Positions 7,802-16,454 of a DNA stretch of 64,000 bases are shown one piece after another (the first letter of the stretch is position 1; each line of letters begins with the position of its first letter). This DNA is from Micromonospora_G sp044458865. GTDB lineage: Bacteria; Actinomycetota; Actinomycetes; Mycobacteriales; Micromonosporaceae. The notes beneath the pieces are model-generated. The model worked only from the letters and a program-made list of their open reading frames with translations. It was not told the DNA's origin and did not search any database. A program made the position numbers and the translations under genes. The stretch is taken from the NCBI RefSeq assembly GCF_044458865.1, contig NZ_JBITIH010000006.1:1-64000 (forward strand), given 5' to 3'.

Positions 7802-8377
7802 GTGAAACAGGACTGGTCAGAGGGCGACGGCCCCGAGGCAATCTTCCGCGAAAGGCTTCGTCAGCGGAGGCTGGCTCGTAAGTGGACGCAACAGCGCGTA
7901 GCCGACGAGATGACTAAGCGTGGTCACGCCTGGCACCAAACGACCGCCGCGAAGGTAGAGAAGGGCCAGCGGCCAGTCACCCTCAGTGAGGCGGTGGCGT
8001 TGGGTCGGATTTTCGGTGGTGGCCTGGACGAGATGACTGACGCTGGCGACCGTACCGCGAACACGGAGACGATCGAGGAGCTTCAGCAGCGAGAGGAGGC
8101 CCTGCTGACGCACAGGGCCAATGACCTCCGGGTGGCGCTCGGTGCCGCAGAAGCCAGGATCGACGAGACGAAAACCGCGATGGAAGCGGCGGCAGCTCAA
8201 CATCATCGAGCACGCGCCGAACGGAACGAAATCGCTCATCACCTCGATGACCTGCTACGCCTGCTCGATGCGCTCCACGACCGGAGCCGCGTCCCGCGCC
8301 AACTGACGACCCGGGCGAACCTGGCCGCCGGGTCCCAGTTGATGGCAGACTGGGACCCGGGCGCCATGCGGACTTAG
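7802..8377 (+). CDS. XRE-family phage repressor with coiled-coil tail
   Basis: 191 aa from a GTG at 7802. Residues 15-65 form a Cro/CI helix-turn-helix (RLARKWTQQRVADEMTKRG then WHQTTAAKVEKGQR), and residues 95-150 are a long charged coiled coil likely to dimerise it. It is transcribed opposite to the excisionase-like gene and convergent with the integrase, whose stop it overlaps by 4 bp. The position in the control region and the operator-like repeat over its RBS point to the lysogeny repressor. The usual C-terminal peptidase domain is missing, so it is not a LexA-cleavable type. Confidence 0.8.
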   Translation: MKQDWSEGDGPEAIFRERLRQRRLARKWTQQRVADEMTKRGHAWHQTTAAKVEKGQRPVTLSEAVALGRIFGGGLDEMTDAGDRTANTETIEELQQREEALLTHRANDLRVALGAAEARIDETKTAMEAAAAQHHRARAERNEIAHHLDDLLRLLDALHDRSRVPRQLTTRANLAAGSQLMADWDPGAMRT

Positions 8378-9885
8378 CCCACGATCGACCCGCCGGCCGC
8401 GACGATCTCCCCCCACGTTCGGTCGTCGCCTACCCAGCGGGACTCGGCCAGCCGCAGGTCCGACCACCGACCCGCCTTTCCGACCGGCGACAGCACGATC
8501 TCAGCCAGGGCCACGATGACGCCCCGACGCCGGGCGACTGGCAGGTCGGGCCACCGGTCCGCAAGTTCGGCTGGGTCCTCGCCCCGGAGAGCCGGGGGAG
8601 TGAGCAGGGTCCGTAGCTTCCGCTCAGCCGCGTCGATCTTCGGTTGCAGGTCCCGCTCCACCAGGCCGAGGGCCCGCGCCGATAGGCGCCCGGCCGACGA
8701 CTCGACCACGTGCTCGTCCAGGCGTCCCTGAAGCTGCCGCACCTCCTTGCGCGTCGCGGCGATGGCCACCTGGTCGACGCCCGGGGCGAACACCCCGGTC
8801 GCGTCCGTACGGCGAAGACGGGCCAGGATGATCCGGTCCACCGATGCGTCCATGGGTACGAGCATCGCCGACACGCGCAGGCAGCCGCGGTACGGGCAGA
8901 AGTAGCGCAGCGCCCCCGTCCGCGCTATCGGCTTCGCCCGGATCGGCCGCCGGCAGGGGCCGCACAGCGCCGCACCAGAGAGCTGGTGCTTCAGCTTGCT
9001 GTTGCCGTGGTGCCGGCGGCCGGGCGTCTCCAGCAGGGCGACGAGCCGGCCGTGGGTGTCCTCGTCCAGGATGGGCGACCACGCGTTGCGGGCCACGATT
9101 ACGTCGTGGTGGACCCGGTGCCCCAGGTAGCCGGGGTTCCGCAGGTACCTGTTGAGGTGGCCACCCACCCACGTACCTTCCCCGGACGGCGTCGGGACTC
9201 CGGCGTCGTTGAGCGCGTTGGCCTGCGTGTGGAGTGGTACCGGGTTGTCGTCCGTTGGGGCGACGGCCGGCAGCGACCCCAGGGCCGGCACCACGTCGGC
9301 GAGGGTGTTGGCTGCCCACTGGCGCACGAGTGCCGCTCGCTGCGGGTGCGGCACCTGCTCTACGTACCGGCCGCGCTCGTCGAAGATGCGCGTGTAGCCG
9401 AACAGGAGGGGGCCCGGTGGCTTGCCGCTCACGGCCGAATCCCGGGTGCCGGCACGGACCCGCTCGCTCAGCTTGTCGGACTCGTCCTGCGCGTCGAGCC
9501 CTTCGTCGGCGAGAGCCCGGTAGTCGCGGCGCTTCCTCGGGTCGTACGTTCGGGGATCGTCGCCGCCGAAGATGCGAATCAGGACCCCGCCGTCACGGCA
9601 GAGGTCCAGGAACGAGATCCATTCACCGGCACGGCGTGACCCGCGAGACGTCTCCCACAAGCTGACCATCTCGGCCTCACCCGACCCGATGTGCTCGAGC
9701 AGTTCGGCAAAGTCTGGCCGCTGCTTGCGGGCGTACCTGCTGGCAGAGAGGTCTGGGTCGGCGAAGACCCGACCGGGCTGGAGGTCGTTGGCCGCGCAGT
9801 CCGCTCGCCAGTCGCGCTCCTGCCGGGCGGCACTGTGCCCCTGGTCCTCGGTGGACTTCCGTGCGTACAGATCGGAGGTCGTCAT
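8374..9885 (-). CDS. Large serine integrase of the prophage (element 1)
   Basis: 503 aa from the ATG at 9885. The N-terminal resolvase domain begins TTSDLYARKSTEDQ, where the serine of ARKS is the nucleophile candidate, and continues with RPDFAELLEHI and SLWETSRGSRR. The recombinase domain follows (about 190-300). The zinc-ribbon part has CGPCRRPI and a paired CPYRGC, then a coiled coil. It catalyses attP x attB recombination in comM. The frame stays open upstream to 10332, but that part is comM read in a wrong frame, so the ATG at 9885 is the real start. It is unrelated in detail to the element-2 integrase. Confidence 0.93.
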   Translation of the reverse strand: MTTSDLYARKSTEDQGHSAARQERDWRADCAANDLQPGRVFADPDLSASRYARKQRPDFAELLEHIGSGEAEMVSLWETSRGSRRAGEWISFLDLCRDGGVLIRIFGGDDPRTYDPRKRRDYRALADEGLDAQDESDKLSERVRAGTRDSAVSGKPPGPLLFGYTRIFDERGRYVEQVPHPQRAALVRQWAANTLADVVPALGSLPAVAPTDDNPVPLHTQANALNDAGVPTPSGEGTWVGGHLNRYLRNPGYLGHRVHHDVIVARNAWSPILDEDTHGRLVALLETPGRRHHGNSKLKHQLSGAALCGPCRRPIRAKPIARTGALRYFCPYRGCLRVSAMLVPMDASVDRIILARLRRTDATGVFAPGVDQVAIAATRKEVRQLQGRLDEHVVESSAGRLSARALGLVERDLQPKIDAAERKLRTLLTPPALRGEDPAELADRWPDLPVARRRGVIVALAEIVLSPVGKAGRWSDLRLAESRWVGDDRTWGEIVAAGGSIVG

Positions 9886-9907
9886 GGCGGAAGAGTACCC
9901 CTGTAGT

Positions 9908-9925
9908 GTACGTTCGCTTTCGCGC
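9908..9925. other. Attachment-site junction between prophage and comM
   Basis: Read on the minus strand, comM sequence encoding ASNPCPCAKA ends here, and the next codons (NVHYRGTLPP, stop) match nothing expected for the family. ComM proteins continue NPCPC with a cysteine-containing loop. The junction lies about 30 bp upstream of the integrase start. The exact core cannot be defined because the other att site lies outside the window. Confidence 0.65.
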
Positions 9926-10314
9926 AGGGACAGGGGTTGGACGCGAGCACCAACTGCACCCTGGCCGGATACTCGGTGCCACCCCGGGCCCGGTTGAGCA
10001 CCACCCGGCCGTGTTCGAGCGGCTGCCGCAGCGCGTCCAGCGCGCCGGAGGCGAATTCGGCGGCCTCGTCGAGAAAGAGGATCCCCCGATGGGCCAGCGA
10101 GACGGCGCCCGGCCGGGCCAGTCCGGAGCCGCCGCCGACCAGTGACGGGACCGTCGCGGTGTGGTGCGGGGCCTGGAACGGTGGTCGGCGTACCAGTTCT
10201 CCACCGGGTGGCAGGAGACCGGCGATGGAGTGCAGGGCGGTCACTTCCAGGGCGGTCTCGTCGTCCAGCGCGGGCAGGATCGACGGAAGTCGTTCGGCGA
10301 GCATCGTCTTGCCG
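9915..10314 (-). pseudogene. comM: Middle slice of comM/yifB, cut at both ends
   Basis: About 131 codons remain, from the threonine of the Walker A motif (KTMLAERLPSILP) to NPCPCAK. They include FQAPHHTAT and the Walker B block GILFLDEAAEF. These are hallmarks of the Mg-chelatase-like AAA ATPase family (YifB/ComM), a helicase that supports natural transformation in the species where it has been studied. The frame is open but has no start of its own except an internal ATG at 10304, and no ATPase could form. The 5' part of the same gene is at 37892-38581. The 3' part must lie beyond the prophage, outside the window. Confidence 0.92.
10308..10314. other. Left attachment core of element 2 (CTTGCCG)
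   Basis: The 7-bp sequence CTTGCCG at 10308-10314 recurs at 37910-37916. Left of the first copy and right of the second copy, the sequence is comM. Joined at the core, these flanks rebuild an uninterrupted GPPGAGKTMLAERLP. The core codes for the GK of the Walker A motif. A short core is what large serine integrases use. Confidence 0.88.
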
Positions 10315-10343
10315 TACCCCGTATTTTAGCACAGTATCTGGGC

Positions 10344-11936
10344 ATGGCTGATTCCTCTCGGCGTCGGGCGATTCTGCTGGCGCGTCTGTCGGACAACAGG
10401 GAAGACGTGGACCTCACTGACGAAGGTATCCCTTCAGGGCTTGATGATCAGCTCCGCCGAATGCAGGACAAGGCGGATCAACTCGGGTGGGACGTGTGGA
10501 AGGTGATCAAGAATCCACGCCTGTCCGCCTACAAGCGACGGAAAATCACGTTGCCGGACGGGCGGCGGGAGTACCGGGTGTTCCGGCCCGATCTGCGTGA
10601 GGCGCTGGCGGACCTGGCGGGAGGTCGCGCGAACGCGTTGCTGTGTTTGGACCTGGACCGGGCGTTCCGTGACCCGAAGGACTTGCAGGACTTGATCGAT
10701 GTGGTGGACCACTCACCGCACGACATCGTGGTGGAGTCGGTCACTGGGTCGTTGCACATGGAAAAGGGCCGGGACAACTTCGACGCGGAGATCCGCGTTC
10801 TCGTGGCCAACAAGGCATCCAGGGACACCGCCCGTAGGGTCGCCGCCGCCCGCGAGCGTCAGGCCCTCAACGGCCAGTATGGCGGCGGGAAACGCCCGTT
10901 CGGGTTCTGCTCCGGACCGCCGAAGACCGTCCCGGACGGCGGACGGACGGGCGACGCGGTGTGCGCGTGGCACGGCGGACGGGACTGCCGCTCCGGCATC
11001 ACCCCGATCAAGACCGAGACAGACGTGATCGCAGACTGCTCGCACCGGCTGTTGCAGGGTGTGAGCCTGCGCGCGTTGGCTGCCGAGTTGCGAGGAAAGA
11101 GCGTGCCGACCGTGACCGGTGCGAAGTGGTCCGCCGAGACGTTGCGGGATGTGCTGTTGCGCCCGCGTAATGCCGGCCTGATCGTCTACCGGGGCGAAAT
11201 CCTCGAAGGGGTGTCCGCGCCGTGGGAGCCAATCGTGCAGCGGGAGACGTTCGAGGCGGTCCGTGCTCTGCTGACAGACCCGGCGCGGGAGACGGCCCCT
11301 GGTGCGCCGCCGCGTTGGACCGGGTCGGGCATTTATCGGTGCGGTCTGTGTACCCCGCCTGGCAGCGAGACGGAAAAGCCGGTGACCTGTCATGTGACTC
11401 GTGGCGGGACGAACCCCCGGTACACCTGCCGGGAGTACAGCCACGTGGCCCGCAATGCCTACCGGACCGACGAGGTGGTGTTCGCGCATGTCATGTACGC
11501 GATCACCCATCCTCGCGCATACGAACTGCTCGCCCCGGCCGCCCCTGACGTGGATGTCGCCGTGCTGCGGACGGAGAAGGCCACCATCCGCAAGACCCTG
11601 GAACGGATGGCCGAGGACGAGGTAGTGGGGCTGCGAACAAGGGCACAGGTGCTCGCCGCGACCCGTAAGGCCAACGCCCGGATCAGTGAGATCGATGAAC
11701 TGCTGAACGTGACGGTGACCGAGGACCCATTGGCGGAGGTGGTCAATGCGGTCGATCCGGTGAAGGTGTGGAAGGACATGCCGTTGGCGAACCGGCGGAT
11801 CATCGTGGATCGGCTTTGCACCGTGACGATCCTGTCCGCCCGCTCTGGCCGCCGCTTCGATGTCTCGTCGGTCCGCGTCGACCCGAAACACTCCCTTGGC
11901 GCGACTCCACCAGGGTTTCAAGCCGCCATCGGATAG
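10344..11936 (+). CDS. Large serine integrase of element 2
   Basis: 530 aa from the ATG at 10344. The resolvase domain begins RRRAILLARLSDN with the candidate nucleophile serine in ARLS, then LDDQLRRMQDKADQLGW, and CLDLDRAFRDPKDLQDLIDVV. The recombinase domain spans about 180-330. A zinc-ribbon has CGLC, C and C at about 345-375, followed by a coiled coil (about 400-450). The start codon is 30 bp from the attachment core. The gene is transcribed into the element, back to back with the prophage integrase across the 0.4-kb comM slice. Size and domain order match active integrases. Confidence 0.93.
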   Translation: MADSSRRRAILLARLSDNREDVDLTDEGIPSGLDDQLRRMQDKADQLGWDVWKVIKNPRLSAYKRRKITLPDGRREYRVFRPDLREALADLAGGRANALLCLDLDRAFRDPKDLQDLIDVVDHSPHDIVVESVTGSLHMEKGRDNFDAEIRVLVANKASRDTARRVAAARERQALNGQYGGGKRPFGFCSGPPKTVPDGGRTGDAVCAWHGGRDCRSGITPIKTETDVIADCSHRLLQGVSLRALAAELRGKSVPTVTGAKWSAETLRDVLLRPRNAGLIVYRGEILEGVSAPWEPIVQRETFEAVRALLTDPARETAPGAPPRWTGSGIYRCGLCTPPGSETEKPVTCHVTRGGTNPRYTCREYSHVARNAYRTDEVVFAHVMYAITHPRAYELLAPAAPDVDVAVLRTEKATIRKTLERMAEDEVVGLRTRAQVLAATRKANARISEIDELLNVTVTEDPLAEVVNAVDPVKVWKDMPLANRRIIVDRLCTVTILSARSGRRFDVSSVRVDPKHSLGATPPGFQAAIG

Positions 11937-12033
11937 GGAGGTGTCGGCGTACGGGTCAACGTGCACAGCCGGCATCGGCCGTATGGCGTATCCGCCTCTG
12001 CTGGAAGTGGCGCATACAACGCAACCACGCGTG

Positions 12034-12745
12034 CTACAGACCTTGAATGGCTAGGTTGAGTCGGGTTCGAGGGGTCAGGCCGGTGTGGGTCAGGAAGCCG
12101 TCGAGTAGGTCGGGTCGGTACCGGATGCGCTTGAGGCGGTTCTTGATGATCGCGAGGAGGTTGTCAACGCCGTGGACGGCGAGGTTGCCGATGGAGCCTT
12201 CCCGGTGACCGGCACGACCGAGGTACGACCACGGCGAGCCCAGGTGCGGGCCTTGGGTGGGCGCAGCGTCTGACCGGCCTCGTCCTCGAAGCAGATCCAC
12301 GCGTGCCGCTGCGCCGCTACCGTTTCCCGCCGGCCACACCTCCCGCCGCCAGGTCATCACCGCACCCTCGTCGCGTTCGACCGGTCGGTGCGCGGGAACC
12401 TGCACCGACCAGCCGATCCGATGCAGCAGGTACGAGGTACCCCGCAACGTGTACCGGGTGCGGAACATCCGGGCGATCAGGTCCGACACCCGCGCCAACG
12501 TCCAGCGCTGATCGGCACCGAACCCGTGCGCCGCCGGCCCCTCCTCCAAGGCGTCGGCCAACCGGCGCAACCGAGCCTGATCCAACCGGCACCCGGAACC
12601 ACCAGGCCCCCCTCGACGCGAGAGCGTCCTCACCACCGGCACGCCACCGCTGGCGCCAGCCGTACACCGCGCTCTGCGACACCCGCAGCCGCACCGCGAT
12701 CTCCGGCACCGAAACGCCCTGGGCCAGCCAGCCGCTTGCCGATGA
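12034..12745 (-). pseudogene. IS630-family transposase remnant (copy A)
   Basis: Fragments of one transposase lie in different frames. An HTH part reads LAQGVSVPEIAVRLRVSQSA then VYGWRQRWRAGGEDAL. The middle reads DQRWTLARVSDLIARMF and LLHRIGWSVQVPAHRP. After a gap the C-terminus reads NLAVHGVDNLLAIIKNRLKR and ends near 12034. Frameshifts and the loss of the DDE core between the middle and the C-terminus make it inactive. The first 20 or so codons are missing. Its HTH part is duplicated exactly at 14258-14370. Confidence 0.8.
12619..12731. repeat. 113-bp exact direct repeat, copy 1 (IS630 HTH part)
   Basis: Identical to 14258-14370 by eye over all 113 bp. It encodes the IS630 HTH region on the minus strand. 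The sequence differs on both sides of the two copies, so they mark a duplication or recombination joint bracketing 1.5 kb with two small genes. Confidence 0.85.
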
Positions 12746-12862
12746 CGTCGGTACCGGCAAGACCGCGTGTAGCTCCGGGTTCGGGGCTGCGGAAAAGAAC
12801 TCGCCTGCTCCGTTACCGAGTCGCCGATGGTTCGTTGCTACGCAAGGGACGGTAAGGCGCAC

Positions 12863-13203
12863 CCCACTCTAAGGTGCCATCTCGTGGACGGAGGTCGCTA
12901 CGGATTGAGCAGCGCAACAGCCATGTCTCCGATGGACAGCGTGCCGTGTGATCTCCGGGTGACCCATGTCACAGGTCATCGACGGGTCGCACAGAGGCAT
13001 CAACGAAGGAAGCCGCTCCACTACGGCTCGACGTGGAGCCCTCTGTCATGTCGGCGAGATAGCTTCACTGCTCACCGGTCGGCACGTCCAATGCTGGAGC
13101 CCGAAAGTGTGGCGTGCCCCTGGGGTCGCATCCCAGGGGCCGCCGTTGGGTCCCGGTCACCGAAATGTCCGCTGCAAGGACCTCAGAAGGAGAACGAGAA
13201 CCC
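12863..13203. other. Leader region with a stem-loop before the 85-aa gene
   Basis: No good coding frame. A 9-bp perfect stem, GCCCCTGGG/CCCAGGGGC, lies at 13116-13140 with a 7-base loop, about 65 bp before the start codon at 13204. It could act as a terminator or attenuator in the leader. No U-run follows. Confidence 0.45.
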
Positions 13204-13461
13204 GTGTCAACCGTAACGACTGGGACCGGTCAGAGCCAGAAGCATTCGCCGGTCAGCGCGGAGAAGGCCCTGGTAGGGGGCCTTCTCCTGGTCACCTGTA
13301 CCGCCATCGGAGCCATGCTCTGGATCGTGCTGGTTAGCGGCCAGCACATCGGCGCGGTGGCTCAGGTGGCGATCACCGCCATCAGCGGGGTGGCCCTAGC
13401 CGCCATCGGTGCCCTCACCGTGGCGTTGCAGAAGCGACGGACCAGGACCACCCGGTCCTGA
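13204..13461 (+). CDS. Small two-span membrane protein
   Basis: 85 aa from the GTG at 13204, preceded by AGAAGGAGAACGAG (GGAG about 12 bp upstream). A polar N-terminus is followed by two hydrophobic helices (about 26-47 and 52-76) and a very basic tail (QKRRTRTTRS). The coding sequence contains an 11-bp inverted repeat, GGAGAAGGCCC/GGGCCTTCTCC (13260-13288), that would form a strong hairpin in the mRNA. The layout recalls small membrane effectors, but the function is not recognised. Confidence 0.6.
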   Translation: MSTVTTGTGQSQKHSPVSAEKALVGGLLLVTCTAIGAMLWIVLVSGQHIGAVAQVAITAISGVALAAIGALTVALQKRRTRTTRS

Positions 13462-13625
13462 CCCGGAGCCCCGGTCGGAGTTCATCTCCGTCCGGGGCAA
13501 CATCCGCGAACACAAGGACAGTGCACTGCCCCGCAGGCCCGTTCTCCGACCCGACCGGGAGAGCCCGCCGTAGTCGTGTCGTCGCTGCGCGATATCGTGG
13601 CGCTCCCCTATGGAGAGGAGCCAGC

Positions 13626-13979
13626 ATGATTCCGGCGCACGGTACCTACTGGGCCAACCTCAAGAACGGAGAGCGACTGACCGTCGAGGCGTGGGATGAC
13701 GACGGCCATCCAATGGTTGTCGGTCCCCAGGGACTCATCCGGGCGGAGAAGCACCCGACCGGCTTCACGGAGGTGGAGAACACGGAGGTGGAGTCGGTCG
13801 CCGGGGTCCTACCCGGCGGGGGCTGGCACATACGGCAGCACGGGGGTGAGCGCAAGATCCCCGTGTTTGCCTGGGTGGTAGACCGGACCGGCTGGATTTG
13901 GCCGACCGTGATGGAGGACGGGGCCTCCCATGCTTGGCCCAAGAACCTCCATACGGAGGCAATCCCGCCGGGGGAGTGA
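13626..13979 (+). CDS. Hypothetical 117-aa protein
   Basis: ATG at 13626 with GGAGAGGAG eight bases upstream, a convincing start. Predicted mostly beta: MIPAHGTYWANLKNGERLTV, then EAWDDDGHPMVVGPQGLIRA, and paired tryptophans near the end (VVDRTGWIWPTVMEDG). Small all-beta proteins of this length occur as phage or element accessory proteins. It lies downstream of the 85-aa membrane protein in the same direction and is followed by a strong terminator at 14155. No family recognised. Confidence 0.65.
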   Translation: MIPAHGTYWANLKNGERLTVEAWDDDGHPMVVGPQGLIRAEKHPTGFTEVENTEVESVAGVLPGGGWHIRQHGGERKIPVFAWVVDRTGWIWPTVMEDGASHAWPKNLHTEAIPPGE

Positions 13980-14154
13980 CCGGCCGGCCAAGAGGTTTGG
14001 GGCCACTGGCCCAACCTGGCCGCCGGAGTCGACAGGCCCGGATAGGCTGAATGCGCCCGCATCCAGACCGGACTGATAGGCAACCCCGGCGCGACAGGCG
14101 GAGCACAGCGAAGACGAAGAACCGGAGCGTGGGTAGCCGCCCGGTGGCAGCGAA

Positions 14155-14185
14155 GAGGGGACAGCCTTCGGGAGGCTGTCCCCTC
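14155..14185 (+). terminator. Strong stem-loop terminator after the 117-aa gene
   Basis: A 12-bp perfect stem, GAGGGGACAGCC/GGCTGTCCCCTC, with a 7-base loop. It ends the two-gene plus-strand unit and faces the minus-strand IS630 fragment. There is no long U-run, which is common for G+C-rich actinobacterial terminators. Confidence 0.7.
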
Positions 14186-14257
14186 TCGCATGTCCCGTGG
14201 ACACGCACCGTCTTTCCTCTGTCCCCGGCCGGCTGTTGCCGCGTCCCCCAGGCTTCC

Positions 14258-14370
14258 CGAGAGCGTCCTCACCACCGGCACGCCACCGCTGGCGCCAGCC
14301 GTACACCGCGCTCTGCGACACCCGCAGCCGCACCGCGATCTCCGGCACCGAAACGCCCTGGGCCAGCCAG
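14258..14370. repeat. 113-bp exact direct repeat, copy 2 (IS630 HTH part)
   Basis: Second copy of the repeat at 12619-12731; here it continues upstream into the transposase N-terminus (to 14447), which copy 1 lacks. Confidence 0.85.
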
Positions 14371-14447
14371 TCCGCCGCCTGCCGCCGCACCGCCTCCCGC
14401 CGAGCCCGCCCCTGCCGGGACAGACCACCACCGTCGGGGTATCTCAT
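14258..14447 (-). pseudogene. IS630-family transposase N-terminus (copy B, truncated)
   Basis: Starts with an ATG at 14447 (MRYPDGGGLSRQGRARREAV) and carries the complete HTH (WLAQGVSVPEIAVRLRVSQS, GWRQRWRAGGEDAL). Homology stops abruptly at 14258. Together with copy A it shows that at least one IS630 element inserted here and was then rearranged: copy B has the 5' end, copy A the 3' parts. Confidence 0.8.
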
Positions 14448-14515
14448 ACCTTCGACCTACCCCGAGCCCCACCAGTCACACCACGATCAACTCCACACCA
14501 GACGAACCTGATCTT

Positions 14516-16432
14516 TCAGGCTCGGTATTCCTGCTGCGGCTCCGCGAGAGTCGACGTTTCCTCGCTCTCGGCGGTCGGTTCTTCCTTTGCGGGCACCCCT
14601 CCAGGCTCCTTGCCGAACAGGAATTTATGAACGTCGAACGCAGGATCATGGTCGCCTGCGACCAGTCGCTTCTCCCAGGTTAGGAGCTCTTCATGCCCGG
14701 GAAGCTCTTCGACAGCGTTAGACGCGAAAGCTACAGCTTCGGCGTGCCGCCCGACCGCCTCCAACTGGTCAGCAGTCTCGAGCTGGAGCAGGGCATCGAC
14801 GGCTGCGGGGAGAGGAGCTTCCTTGCCCTTGATTCGAGCAGTTCGTCGCGTCGTTGCGAGTCCAGCCCACTCGTCTGCGCTCCAGTCGGGAAGCCCGCGA
14901 TTCGACAGCAGGCCGAGCGTGAAGGCAGTAGGGGAGGGAGCCTCCAGGCACTCCTGATGGGAGTCGAGGAATACTGCGGCGTTAGGACTGCGATCCTTTG
15001 GTGCTACCCATTCATGCCAAAGTGCATAAATCGCGACCATTGCTGTCTTTGGGTCACCCTTGGGAAGATTTGGAGCAATCTTCTCAATCTTGTCGATGAC
15101 CTGCGAGAGGTTGATGCCTTCCTTGGTATCACCTGCGATGTGGGCGATAAGAGCTTCGGCAACACCGTTAAACCATCTTTCTGCGGTCTTGCTATCGAAA
15201 CCGCCCGCTTGCCAAACCCAATACTGTGGCGCAAGTTGCGCCTGGATTATCCCAGGGAGCGCCTTACGGTAATCCCAAGGCTCGGGCGCTGTCTTAGGCG
15301 CGTCGGCGACGAACTGGCGCACAACATGCCGGACTAGTCGCCAGAGGCCAGCGAGGGTTAGTATTCGACTAAAATTCGGCTCGAAGACGGTTTCGGCGCC
15401 GTCAGTGAATACCCAAGCCTCCTCGCCCAGATCCTCGAGAACGTGACTTCTCTTCGATCGAATGTCATATGCAACGCCGAGTAACCGCTCAAGGTCTGGA
15501 GACCGTGGCGGGCGCACCTTGCCTGCCGCCTCGCCTCGGTAGTATGCCGACGAGACTCGTGCCAGGGTCGACGATACGAACCGACGTTTAAGACCGACGC
15601 GGTCAGCTTCCAGAACCGCAACTCGTACCTTATCGGCCAATGATTCTTCTTGACCTCTGAGTGCGGCGTCAATTATCTTTCGTTTTCTGCCCTCGTAGCG
15701 GTCCCAGTCGGCTAGAGTCGTAAGGCGTTCGTCTCCGAGAGACTCCAATGCGGCGACGAAATCAGTATATGCGCCCGTGGAATCGTCAATGGCGCGTCGG
15801 GTCGCGTCCACCGTATTGCGTATGACCCGCATGACTCGGGCGAACTCTTCGCGACCAAGGGCGATCAACTCGTCCATGAATCGCTTCACTTCGTCCATGT
15901 GGGAGGGCTGAATAACTTGCTGTGGATTGAACAGGCCCGGGAACAAACTAGCGGCACTGCCATGTCGGCCAACGCGGCTGCCACGAGACACCAGCCTCCG
16001 AACCTCATCGTGGTTGCGACTAAAGGTCCGGTTGAGGACGAAACTCATCACGTAAGCGATGTCGTCAACGAGTTCGTATCCTCCGGTTGCCACCATAAAT
16101 TCGTCCGTGCCATCTGGCCGTTGTGCCTCGAGACGATCGACTGCCTCGATCATGATGGTGGAGATGTCCTGGACTCCGGTGGAGCCATTGATGGTCCCGA
16201 CGGGTAACTCTACTGTGGCGGACTCTATAAGCCAGCCGTTACTATAGACGGCGTGCCGGTGAATATGCTCGTTTATCGCTATACTAGCGCGAAAGAACCG
16301 GCCGGCTGAGATCTGGAGCATCAACTCGCCCCTGAACTGCTCTTGCCTCTTTTTGGCCAAAATCTTGTCTGCTTTCAAGGTGGATTCAACTGTGAAGGCG
16401 AGGGCCGGCGCCCCGTTATTTTGATCCGGCAT
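14516..16432 (-). CDS. Large protein with HEPN-type Rx4H motif (candidate RNase or defence effector)
   Basis: 638 aa from the ATG at 16432, 22 bp after the stop of the nuclease-like gene. Around residues 281-340 the segment LLGVAYDIRSKRSHVLEDLG contains R325-S-K-R-S-H330, which matches the Rx4-6H catalytic motif of HEPN RNases. The context 'YDIRSKxxH' is typical of ApeA-like HEPN domains. The rest is helical. The last 40 residues are acidic and probably disordered. Several stretches are A+T-richer than the neighbouring genes, a sign of transfer. I infer a defence or toxin role from the motif and partner; the rest of the protein matches nothing I know. Confidence 0.6.
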   Translation of the reverse strand: MPDQNNGAPALAFTVESTLKADKILAKKRQEQFRGELMLQISAGRFFRASIAINEHIHRHAVYSNGWLIESATVELPVGTINGSTGVQDISTIMIEAVDRLEAQRPDGTDEFMVATGGYELVDDIAYVMSFVLNRTFSRNHDEVRRLVSRGSRVGRHGSAASLFPGLFNPQQVIQPSHMDEVKRFMDELIALGREEFARVMRVIRNTVDATRRAIDDSTGAYTDFVAALESLGDERLTTLADWDRYEGRKRKIIDAALRGQEESLADKVRVAVLEADRVGLKRRFVSSTLARVSSAYYRGEAAGKVRPPRSPDLERLLGVAYDIRSKRSHVLEDLGEEAWVFTDGAETVFEPNFSRILTLAGLWRLVRHVVRQFVADAPKTAPEPWDYRKALPGIIQAQLAPQYWVWQAGGFDSKTAERWFNGVAEALIAHIAGDTKEGINLSQVIDKIEKIAPNLPKGDPKTAMVAIYALWHEWVAPKDRSPNAAVFLDSHQECLEAPSPTAFTLGLLSNRGLPDWSADEWAGLATTRRTARIKGKEAPLPAAVDALLQLETADQLEAVGRHAEAVAFASNAVEELPGHEELLTWEKRLVAGDHDPAFDVHKFLFGKEPGGVPAKEEPTAESEETSTLAEPQQEYRA

Positions 16433-16454
16433 GTGTCGTTCGGCTCGAACGTTC

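Larger units (their letters stand above)
1..9918. mobile_element. Prophage (element 1), integrase-proximal end, inserted in comM
   Basis: Portal, large terminase, HNH nuclease, helicase-like ATPase, excisionase-like protein, Cro/CI-type repressor and serine integrase lie together, which is a temperate phage gene set. The integrase starts about 30 bp from the point where comM homology stops. The element runs off the left edge, so its other end and the 3' part of comM are not visible. The right limit is placed where the comM reading frame loses its family sequence, just after the codons for NPCPCAK, with an uncertainty of about 10 bp. Confidence 0.85.

Noticed and set aside
9886..10332. N-terminal extension of the prophage integrase (frame open to 10332)
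   Set aside because: The extension is the comM slice read in another frame; the resolvase domain starts at the ATG at 9885.
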